DNA of 64,000 bases, from assembly GCA_002943765.1 (NCBI GenBank), contig PQWQ01000005.1, positions 620,001 through 684,000 on the forward strand. The letters are read 5' to 3'. Shown in pieces: positions 50,501 through 62,500 of the stretch. Below the pieces are notes generated by a model. That model did no database searches and was not told where the DNA came from. It saw nothing but the letters and a program-made list of their open reading frames with translations. Made by a program: the position numbers and the translations under genes. Origin of the DNA: Psoroptes ovis. Taxonomy: Eukaryota > Arthropoda > Arachnida > Sarcoptiformes > Psoroptidae. How positions within the stretch are numbered: the first letter of the stretch is position 1; every line of letters starts with the position of its first letter.

Positions 50501-53500
50501 TAATCATGTAATTTTACGGTAAATTTTACCTCATATTAAAATGGTCAATCAATTTTTCCACTTACATTTCTGCATCTTTTGGTTTTCTTCGAAATATAAG
50601 ATGATGCTGGGCTCATTATCATAATAATAATGATTATTATGATTATGATGATGGTGAGAATCAAATAAATAAATGTTTAATGAAATGAAAAAATAATACA
50701 AGAAAAATGTAAGACATGAAAATGTAATTTTATATTCCACCCATTCACCAGTCACAAACGTTATGATAACGGGCTGATTTTTATGCTTTCAAAATGCTTT
50801 ACCCGTGTCTCACACGGGCATTTTCTTCTTTTTACATATAGTTACTGACAGCTCTAGATGTGATTTTTGAAAAAATTCTCTGACCATTAAGTCGCTTTAA
50901 ATTTTGGTATATGAATGCGTTTGTATATGTTAACTTATACATTGTATATTTCGAAATATATGCGTGTTTATATGTTTGTATGTGTGTGTATGTGTGTGTG
51001 TGTGTGTACATGTGTATATAAACGTGTATCTAATATTTCAATCAAAATATTTTAATCCTTTGACAAATCGAATATATCATAGATCAAAGATCTAAGCTAC
51101 ATTTTTGAAATTGATAAAAGTCACGTAAAATTGTAATAATTTTTAAAATTTTTAAATTATTTAAAAATTATTTTTGCATCATTCATATATTCTGTATTCT
51201 TCTGTATAAATCATATAAATCAATTTTTCATTCATAAAATTTATCTCGTAAATTATGGAGATGAATTGATGCTTTCGTTTTCTGAACAAATTATTTATTT
51301 CTGTTTAAAAAAAAAATCCACAAATTCAATGACAAATGACCGAAATTCGCTCGAAATTTTTGTCATTGAATACTTGAATGACTCCTAAATAGCAAAAAGA
51401 AAGATGGCAAATATGATAAATGAATGTATGACATGTACAAACACATACACACACAGTGTTGAATACATTGTAAATAAACAAAATATTTACAATTTGTTCC
51501 ATTGTAAAAAGATTAGGCTGTCCGAGAAGTTCATTCCGCTTAATCAATTTAGTTGTTCATGAAAATCGGCCATAACTTTCCGGACAACCTAATATATATT
51601 AGAAACACCAAAAAAACAATAAAATTATTCATTATTTTTGTTTACCCGTTCCATGTTGTTTGTGTATGGCCCATATATATATGAATATTACGTGATATAT
51701 GTGTGGATCAGTGATGTAATGGAATTTCGCTATTTATTTCCAGTCAATTAATCATAACAAAAAAAAGGAGAAATGTTTTCATATTTTTTCCATTTTTTTC
51801 CGGGAACATTTCTTGTCATTTGACGGTTGTTTGTCGATGTTTTTTGGGTTGATTCAAAGCCCAGGACCTGATGAAATTCAATTTAATTGAATTTAATTTA
51901 TTTATTTTGGTGTAATTCATGTTTTGTATGACGAGGAGGAGGAGAAAATTTCCCGTAAATGTTCCGTAAATCGCTCCTCCTTCATCCCCCTGTACCTTCC
52001 TCCTCCTCCTTCTCCTCGAAAATGATTAAATAATTGATTTAAAATTGATTTTTTTCTTGTTTTTCCCGTTCGTGTTCGTTTGTTCGTACGGTTTGTGTTA
52101 GATTAGAAATTTAATTTTCGAGGAAATTAAATTTTTGTTTTTACGCGGGAACATTTCCCTTGTAAATTTTCCGAAAAAACTTTTCCATTTTCAAGTGACC
52201 CTTTCCCTGTATGAAGGATGTGTAATTCCCTTTTTCGGTAAATTTCTCGGAAATCACCGATATTACAGAATTTATGAATTACTTAGGTCCCGAGCTCGTG
52301 ATTTCTCCATGCTTCTGGTGATTCTGTGAAAATTTCCGAGAAAATTTCTTGCCCAAAGACTTAAGATGGTCCAAGATCTCTAAGACCTCGGAGATTTTAT
52401 TCTTTGTTCTTATTAAGATGAAGAAAATTTTCGGGGTTAATCAAAGAAAATTAATGAAAGTTTTTCGGCTCAGAAATTTTCTATGAAAAATTTTCAAATT
52501 GGAAAAAATGAGAAACTTTCCAGGAAATTTTCATTAAAAAAAAAAATCTCATTTATTTTAATATGGTTAAAGAGTTGTTCGACTCTATCTAATATTCTTC
52601 GAATGAAAACAAATTGTTTTATTGTCAAATTTTCAAAGGATAATTTGACAAGTAAACAAATCTTATTTATCAATGATTTCAGTTTTTATGAATAATTTTC
52701 CCCGAAAACTTTTTCATTCCGGAATTTTTTTTTCCGAAAAATTTCCCAAATTTTCTCAAAAATCTCATAAGTAATTTAAACTTTTTGACTTTAAAACTTT
52801 TTCCCAAGAAAATTTCTCGACTAATTCCTTGTCTTCTGTGTATTCCTTACAGTGAATCCAACACATGTAATCATTCAATCACCAATCGGTTCATATTTGT
52901 CGGATGATATGAAAACTGAAGTCGTCTGCCGTTCGTATGGTGCTCGACCTTATTCACTGATCACATGGCTACTGGACGGTGTCAATGTTACCGATCGAAG
53001 GTAGGTGCCATTTCGATTTTTAATTTTGCTTTTGTGCTGCATTCGGACCGAACTTGGTCCGTAATCTCGTGATCATTTCTGGTGTCAATGCCTCGAAATC
53101 ACTTGGGAAAATTCCCGGGAACTCACCCGAAACTTTCCCCGGGAAATTAGCCCGTAAATTACGGCGAAATGCCCCCAAAAAATGTTTCATTGTGCAGATT
53201 GTACGAATGCTAATGATTACAAAATTATCATAGAAATTACATTATTCGTACATTTGTAAATGTTTCGGTTCACTTTTGGTGTTTAGTAATCGGAGGGTGA
53301 ATAGAATTTTAAATTTTTTTTTTTTCGGGAAAATTTCCCTCTCACCTACCCTCTTCGACTTCTGTTTCCCGAGTAAATTACTCCCTTTTTTAAATGGAAT
53401 TTTTTGGCCAATTCGTTGCCACTGCTAATGTTGATGATGATGATTATGAACAATATAAAGTACCATTGTTTTGTCATCATCATTGATATGATTATCATTG

Positions 53501-56500
53501 TCATTGGCCAACTGCAAATGTACACGTTTTTGAATGTAATTATTATCATAATTTTTTTCGGTAACTTTATATGTGAATTTTTTTTTCAATTTTTTTTTGT
53601 GATTTGCTGTCTCTGAATGTATGCAAATTGTAAATGATTACAAATGTGTATGTGTGTGTGTGTGAGTGATTAGCATCACATAGAAATTCAAAATGACATT
53701 GAATGAATGAATTCGTGTGAATCTGGCGAACCTTTATGAATATTCTTTATGAAAATGGGAATATATTCAGAGAAAAATTTCGCAGAAATTCTCATCTTGA
53801 TCTTAGTATTTTCAGTTGATATCCGAATCATTTTCATATTCTTACCCATTCATAAATTGTGTACGCATTTTGAATTTTATTTGAAATTTTTTTTTCCGCC
53901 AAAAAAAAATTCTTAATATTCTTCATTTGATAGTCCTTCTCGATTAATGTTGTCCATTGATGTTCATTTACAAACGATGCCATTACATGCAATTTCTTGA
54001 AATGATTCTTGAAATTTTTCGTAATTTTCGACTAAATCTTGAACGATTTGTTTCGAGATTTTCTTCGAATTTTCTGGGTAAAATTTCAAATCCTTTGAAT
54101 CGTATTTTGTTCTACGAAAAATTTCCCCAGAATTTAAGATATATCATTAGGTTGTCCGAAAAGTTCATTCCGCTTAATCACCAATAGAGTTGCTCATAAA
54201 AATCGGCCAAAACTTTCCGGACAACTATATATATTTTTGAAAAAATTTTCCTAAAAAAAAAGAAATCTTGGGAAACTTTCCGTGAAAAAAATTCCATAAT
54301 GATTCGAATGTTGAATTGTTGAATCACATTACACGTTGAAAGACATGCAATAATAATAAATGATGATGTTTCGCTTGTACTCATTTTGTTGTTTTTTGTG
54401 AGCGGTAAAATCAATCAATTTCATTGAATTGAATGAATGGCAACCAGCACCAATGAACAATTGAGCCATTGTGAAAATGATTGGTGAAGATGATTATGAT
54501 GTAATGATGTTTACGCGGAATTTTCCAAAGCATTTTCGTTGTGATATTTCAATTTTTCGTAAATTTTACGAAGGGTAAATTGATCTATTTTTTGACCTAA
54601 AAAAAAAATTCAAAATCATTCGATTCATTTCATTTCATTGAATGATTCAATGAACAAAGATCATTTCATTTGTCAATTTTTGTTTGTTTATTTGTTTATG
54701 TGTATATGACATTTGGTGTCATTAGCCAATAAAATGGTGTTTGTTTTGTTGATTTTTCATCTTCGGATAGAATTCAATCGAATCTGAAATACAAAATGAC
54801 AAATGAAATAAAACAAACCTTGCGAGCAGCCTTATGAGCCTTGAAAACCTCTCGTAATCACAAGGCTCATAAACCAAGGAAAAAATCAGGCGAAAATTCT
54901 TTGAACCAAGAAATTTCTTTGACAAAAAGAATGTTTCTTGCGTCTTGAGATTTCTTGAGAAAATTTCTTCCGAAAATTTCCATTAGAATTCAATGAGATT
55001 CGAATATTCTTCGAGAATTGGCTCGTTTCAAATGATCGTTTCACAAAATGATTCATTGATTAATTGCCTTTGAATTTTTTTTTGTATTTTTTAGTTTTTT
55101 GAATCATTTTTCATTGATTCATTCATTTGTTCGTATATATTTGTTGTTGTTGTTGTTGTATTTGAGATTTTTTTTCGAACGAAAATATAGCAAATTTCCC
55201 GTAAAACTTTATACAAAATCTTGAAGCCAAATTTTTTCATTTTCGGGGAAAATTTTCGGGAAATTTTCACTTTTCGCTGATCATCATCGTGATCATGATT
55301 ATATCGATGTCAATGGCCCATATAATGATTGGTTGATTGGAAAATTCAAACGATCCATATGATTTCAATCTCTTTTTGATTGAATTTTTTTTCTTTTTTT
55401 TTTGTTTCGTTTAACTCTTTGAATCCAATGATTTAAAATTGTCACATATTTTTTTCCAATTTTTAAAATTGAAAATTTTGGGAAATTCATTTCGATTTGA
55501 TTTCGTTTCAATTTTGATTTTAAATTTTAAAATTTCACATTTCGTCAAATATCATTCAATATCAGCAATAAGTCGCCATAAATCACCCCTAAAATATCAA
55601 TCTTCTTATGTTGTGTGTGCATTTGATTGAAATGATTTCAATTTTGATTTTCATTCAATTCAATTCGATTCAATTTCGGCGAAAATTTCATCAAATTTTA
55701 CCAGATATTTGTGCATTTTATGAATCGACGAATTGATAAATTTGCAGAGCTTTTCATAAACCCTTTTTTATGATGTATAAGATGGGCTTTTCATAAACTT
55801 TTTTTGACTGAAAAAATTTGAAAATAATGCTTGAATATCGAACATGAGACGATTCACGGTGATGTTGTTGTCGTTGCAGTTGCATCAATAACGAATGATG
55901 TATTCATTGAAATGAATTGGTTCCAATTGAAACAATTGAACCTAGGGCAAGTGTATGAACGTCGCATTGTTTTCAAAATAAATAATGAAATGCAAAAAAA
56001 ACAAATCATTCAAGAAAAATGATGATTGAAATATGTAATATGAAATTTTCGAAACAAATATTTTGAAATATATATTTTTTTTTCTTGAATATTCACTGAT
56101 ATATCATTGAATTTTTTGGAATCGTTGAATATATTATTGAATATTACATTGAAAACATATATATATTTTGAATATTTAATCGACAAATAATGATGATGTC
56201 GATCATATAAATAATATTCATAAATATAATATATATATTCAATGAAACAGGTAAATAATAATGAAAAAAAAAAACGAATATGCAAATTACACCTGCCCTT
56301 TGGCGCCATATATTTGCTGATTTTTGTTGAATTTTAATGTTTGAAAATTTAAATTTTGATTTTTCGGGAATTTTTAAACAATATTTGATCACGCAAATCT
56401 GATATTTATGAGAATGATTTGTAGGTATGTCTGTTGGTTGTTGTTGTATGTGAATTCGAATTCGAATTTCGAATGTTTTCGAGCAATGTTTTCGGGAAAT

Positions 56501-59500
56501 TTTTTTTCTTCAACAAAAAGAAATTTCCCAGGAAAATCTTTGAAATTAAAGGGTTATTATTTTTCCTAAAAGTCAAAGATCATGAAATTCAATTTTGATT
56601 CTAGAATTGAAAATTGAACTTTGGGTAAAAAAACCGAATCGTAATCTTTGATTATTGAAATAAACCGCTTAATAGTCCAAAGGCTTTGAATTTTGTTTCT
56701 CGAATTTCTTTAAATTGAAAACATGAAAATTCATTTATTTTACGGGGAAATTTCTCTCAGAAAAAATATTTTTCAAACTCTTAATCTCATCTTAATGCAT
56801 TTGACATCTTTGACGATATTGATTTGGCCACAAAACTAACGAAAAATGGTCAATAATGTCCGTAGAAATTTTATGAAAAAAAATTTAAATTTTATTCTGG
56901 AATTTTCCCGAAATTTTGCCAAAGAAAACATTCGATTTTCGAATTTACCGAAATGAAAAAAAAAATTCCCGTAAAATTTCTCTGCTCCATAATATTCATA
57001 ATTTGTTTATTTTTTCAATTTAAAATTTTTTAAAATTTTTAAATTGATTTTATTCCATCTCTTTTAACCTTTTCAATTTCATGTATTCATCATCTTCATA
57101 AATATTAGATTGTCCGAAAAGTTCTGACCAATTTTCATGAGCAACTCTATCGGTGATTAGGCGGAACGAACTTTTCGGACAACCTAATACACAACAGTAA
57201 TTTCAATGGTAATTTGTTCGTTCCAACCGACGATGATCGTTTTTTCGTCGAATTCGTGGCCCTATGTATCGGTAGCATGTATAGCCTTGTGTATAGCCCT
57301 TTGTCGTTCGTTGATATTTGCATATTAAATAAATTGAAAATTCTTGGCCTCGCTCATTCGATGCATGTCGCTCACATTATCATTATTTTTTCAAATGATT
57401 AGCGTCCTCGTATGTTTGCGATTGTTTGTTTGTGTACAAACATTGAGCATCAAAATAATGGGCAAAATTTTCGGGAATGAAATTTCGGTAAATAAATGAA
57501 TAATTTTTCCGAGAAATTTTTTCCCGTTTATTTTTCGAAATTGTTTTTCCATTGAAATTTGAATTTGAATTTGTTTGATGTGTACATTTGTATACGTTTT
57601 TATTTTTCTATTTATTAAAAGCCATTTACTTTCATGCTTTCAATGAACGAGGTAAAATATGTGTACAAATATGAATAAATAAATGAAAATTTTGATAAAA
57701 AAAAAATCGAATCATTCCGCAGCCACTAAGCGGTCACAACCTTTTTGTTGTAATTTGTTCCAGAGCTGTCATTCATTGTATTATAACAATTGACAATGCC
57801 CGAGTCATACACGTGCTCGGCATTTTCCATGGTGTAAAATTTGAACGTTTCCATCACGTTCATTGACAGTTTAGCGCTTTGATTATTGATTGTAATCAAA
57901 ATTTTCTTCCATATTTTGCCATTGATTTATCATATTTATGAATGTTTTTTTTAATGTTTTTGTCATTTTTTATAAAATTTTCAAAATTTTAAATGGTTCC
58001 AATTTGATTTGAATCATTTTAATTTCATTTCCATTCGTTTCATTTCATTTCATTTTTGTTGAAAGGTTAATCTGCTTGAAAGTCGGCAGTCAAAAGGTAT
58101 GGAATGTTATTAATATTAGGTTGTCCGAAAAGTTCTTGCTGATTTTCCAATTATTTTCTACATTATAACCGGCAAAAACTTTTCGGACAGCCTAATACAA
58201 TGTTGAAATGTTGGCTTCACTGCCATAATTCAAAATCAATGGGTTGATGATGATGATGATTAATCCTCGAGATTTCTTTGAATTTTCCCGTAAAATTTCT
58301 CTCTTTTTCTTAAGGAAATTCCCCGTAAATTTCTCGGTTTCTGGTCTACGGTCTTCAGGCCCTCGGTCCTCGAAGAGAAATGAAAAATTGTTTACGGAAA
58401 TACTTCCCGAGAAAATGAGCTCGAATGTCTTCGAGTGTCAACAAAAACCAACGAAGACATTGTTCGAAGACCATTTAGCCAAATACTGGTGATGATCATC
58501 ATCATTACCACCATCAAGAGACTGAAGACGCTCTAAATGAATCATCTAAGAAACCACAAATGATGCTAATAACAAATTTAACGAATTATGATTTCGAATG
58601 AAAACGCATCAATTTTCCAATGCTACAATGATCGTCATGGGTCGTTCGTAGACCCTTTGCACTCTTTTGTCCCTCACCGGGCACCCATTACTTGGCCATC
58701 ATTGATTCGAGACGTTCTTTCCGTCCGATTTTTTTGCTCGTTTAACGATTTATATGAATGGCCCTTTTTTCGGGGTGAAACAAATTGCTTGTGAAATAAC
58801 GAGGCAAGGACCAGAACCAAAAAAAAAAAAAAAAAAAAAGTTTCAATTTCAACGCAGCCAAAGACCTCATAAGTGGTGAAAATGAAAGAATAGATTTTAC
58901 CATCCATTAGACCCAAAGATGATGATGAGTGATGAGTGTGTAACAGTGTATTTATGTGTGTCTGGCTGTGCGTAAATTACGTTTTCCTGCACCATTTAAC
59001 TTGTCATCATAATCGTTTGTTTTGGTTTGTTTGTCGTTCAAATATTCCATTTTCGAAACAACCATTTCGACCCAATATGTATCACATCAGTGGTAGTATT
59101 CAGGGTTTTTGGTTATCAAATAAATAAATAAAAATAAATTGATGCCATTTACACAAAAATGCATTAAATGTATAGCCCCTCAAGCTCTTCTCATCAAGGG
59201 AACCCCTCTTAAGGCTCTCATGTGTGTGTGTTGTCGTTGTCGCTTAATGGGTACATTTAATTTTTCTCAAATTTTTTGCTTTTCGTGTAAATAAATTATA
59301 AATTGTTAAATGTGTACCATATATTGTCTTCACCAAGGGTATTATCCTCATCATTTATATAATGTAATAACGATGAATGTTCGTTGTGTAGGCCTTACAG
59401 GCCTTGATAGCCTTGGGTTTTGTTTTTTCCTTAAATCATTGTTTATTGTTTTCAAGATTAATTCGTTGTTGTTGATCTATTTTTGATAATTTATCTGCAT

Positions 59501-62500
59501 GGCTATAACCCTGATCGATAGGCGCTTTTAAAGCCCCGTGATTCTCGTTGATTTATCTAATGATGACACCAATACTGTCGAGTGTGTTTATGAGGTTATA
59601 ATCTTTGAAAAATTTATTTATTTGATTCGATTTGATTCAATCGATTCGATTGAATCAATTGAATTTAAAATATCACCAAGATAAAATCTTTAATCTCTCA
59701 TTTATTTCATTTGTCTTTTGTTCCATAAATAGCGTTGTTCATAAATACTTGAACATTTTAATAGGTTATAAGCTTCGGGTGTGTGTGTGTGTTCGTTATG
59801 GTTAATGTGTGTATGATTATGTCACACTGATAGCGATGTGTATCATCATCACATGCATAGCATCCATCATGTGTGAATGGGTACACAGTTTTTCACAAAA
59901 ATTTGAGAATCCAAAGTGTTCCGAAGTGATTCGGAGTCATCCATAAATGATCCAGAATGATCATCTTTGTCTGAGTGTGTTGAAGCCGATTGACAAGGCG
60001 ATTTGTCTTTGAGAAGAATCCAATCAAATCGAATCGAATCAATTGAAAAAGAACCAATTGAAAGCCCCCGATTGAAAGTTTTAAATTTAAAACAAAAAAA
60101 AGTTTTGATTTTTGATTCGATTTTCACTCAAAAATATCGATCGATCCATCTATTTTGGATTCTCTGGATATATTTCTGAAAATGATTGATTATTGATCGA
60201 TCGATTCGATTTCAATTGATGGCAATTGATTCACCCATGTATTTTCTATGAGCGAATTTCATCCATGTATTTTCAATGGGCGACGATTTTTTCACCATGT
60301 ATTAGATTGTCCAGAAAGTTCTTGCCGTTTTTTAATTTTTTTTCTATTCAAAAAACGGCAAGAACTTATGGGACAATCCATGTATTAGGTTGTCCGAAAA
60401 GTTATGCCCGATTTTCATGAGCAACTCTATCGGTGATTAAGCGGAATGAACTTTTCGGACAAACTAATATTATTTATGAGCAATGATTTTCACTGTGTAT
60501 TTTCTATGAGCGAATTTGATTTAATTGATTTTATTTTCACTCTTTGATTTATAACAGTGATTATGATATTGAAATGAATTATACTGAAAGTGTGCTTCGC
60601 TTCAAACCAACATGGTTAAATGATCAAAAATATCTCCGCTGTTTATCATATAATCCATCGATAATTACTGATCAATCACAATTAATCCAATTGATTGCAG
60701 CAACAACGATGAATATTACGTCGAAACAAATTGGTGCATCGAATTTGAATAAACAAGATAATGATGATGAAGACAATGAAGATTCAATGATCAAATGGGA
60801 TTCAATTAAATTGGATATTAAATGTAAGTCATTTTTGTATATGAACGGAATTTTTCCCATTTATTTTCTCATTATACATTGCTTGTTATTGCATCGTATG
60901 AATGCGGCCAACTTTGATTTCGATGCATTTTTTTTTTTTTTTTTGGGGGCCATTTTGAATTATTTCAGTTCGCCAAACATCACCGAACATCAAAGACGAG
61001 GCCATAGTCCTAATTATCTCTTAATTGATGTCGAAATTCTCAGGGTAAAAACGATCTTGTACCCGGTTTTTGTCGCGAGAATTTCGGTTTCGTTTTGCTT
61101 TGTTCACCATATAACCCTTTGAACCCTGTTCGATTCGTTCATCCATTGCGAATCTCCATAATTCACAAAGGGTTATTATTTCAAACCCATAAACAAATAA
61201 ATGAAAATATTTAAAAGTTTTAAAACAAACATTAAAAATCTATGAAATGAAATGAAATCTAATCTGGATCCCGAAATACAAATTATTTTGCTTAGTTTGA
61301 AATGAATTAGATATAAATGATTCCCGAAAAAAAAAATCTCATTAAAACATTGTATTAGGTTGTCCCATAAGTTCTTGCCGTTTTTTATATTAATTTTTCA
61401 TCCGAAAACGGCAAGAACTTATGGGACAACCTAATACAATGGCTAATGTTTTTCATTTGGTTTTGTTGTTGTTTTGATGATGAAAGCGCATAGGCAGCCA
61501 TTAGTAGCCCCTTCAAACCCCTTTGAATACACACGTATTAATTTGTTCATTATGCAAAGGAGCATTAAGGCACAGAGAAAAGTTTCCGGGAAAATGTTTT
61601 GTTTTCTGTGAGTGAAATGGAAACATTTCCCAGTCCAAAAAATTAGATTTTAGACCATTTTTTAAATAAATTAACTCATTATAAAATGCTTATTTTTGAA
61701 TTTTAATGTCTTTATTTAACCCTTTCATTCCTGTAGATACGCCTAAAATTAAATTAATAGCACGAATCGATGATCATTCGAATGGCCATAATTCAAATCG
61801 CGAATTCAAGATCAATGACAGCTTGATTGATGAAATACTAATAAATGAAACATTAAGTCATGATTTCATAAATCGTAATAATCAAATTGAACAATTCAAT
61901 GTTCGTGAAGGTTCAAATGTAACAATGTATTGTTTATATCGTTCAAAACCGAATGCAACCGTTATTCGTTGGTCACATAATCATAATGAAATATGGCAAG
62001 AAAATGTTGGTTTCGTTATTGGTTCAACAACAGGACCAGTAACGGATAATCAAAGTCAAAATAGTCAAAAATTAAATCAATTAAAATTAATCAATACACA
62101 ATCATCGACGCATAATGGTAATTATCGTTGTATTGTATTCAATTCAGAAGGTAGAGGATTAAGTAATGAAATACAAATATTTGTACATTGTAAGTATTCA
62201 GATTTTATTAATTTTTAATTTCATTAGTATATTAGGTTGTCCGAAAAGTTTATTCGGCTTAATCACGATAGAGTTGTTCATTGAAAATTGGCCAGAACTT
62301 TCCGGACAATCTATTATATATTTCCCAAATATGTGTTCCCACATGTATCTCGATTCATTAAAAATGAATGAAGAATTTATATTTGGCCCCATTTCAATTA
62401 CAATGTATCGATATGTTCAGACGAGACCGACACACAGATCCGAAGAAAACGTTTCGAATCGATTTTCTCATTAAAGAATTGAATCAAATGTTCAATGATT

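Larger units (their letters stand above)
48143..52852 (+). other. Sidestep-like intron 4
   Basis: Holds MITE copies 24-30, an A24 run (49734-49757), a TG microsatellite (50979-51007) and GGGAAAATTTCC-like low-complexity sequence near its end. No gene is supported. Confidence 0.65.
53001..60557 (+). other. Sidestep-like intron 5 (7.6 kb)
   Basis: Holds MITE copies 31-35, an A run near 58819-58839, and long stretches dominated by GGGAAATTTTCC/GAAAATTTC words. A protein-like 63-codon frame at 55831-56022 lacks an ATG at its start and any recognisable motif. No gene is supported. Confidence 0.65.

Noticed and set aside
55831..56022. 63-codon frame in sidestep-like intron 5
   Set aside because: It begins without ATG, lies inside an intron and has no recognisable motif or clear splice sites.
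60824..61122. Extension of sidestep-like exon 6 past the donor
   Set aside because: The open frame is T-rich and unlike the family; the GTAAGTC donor and the next exon's phase agree with splicing at 60823.
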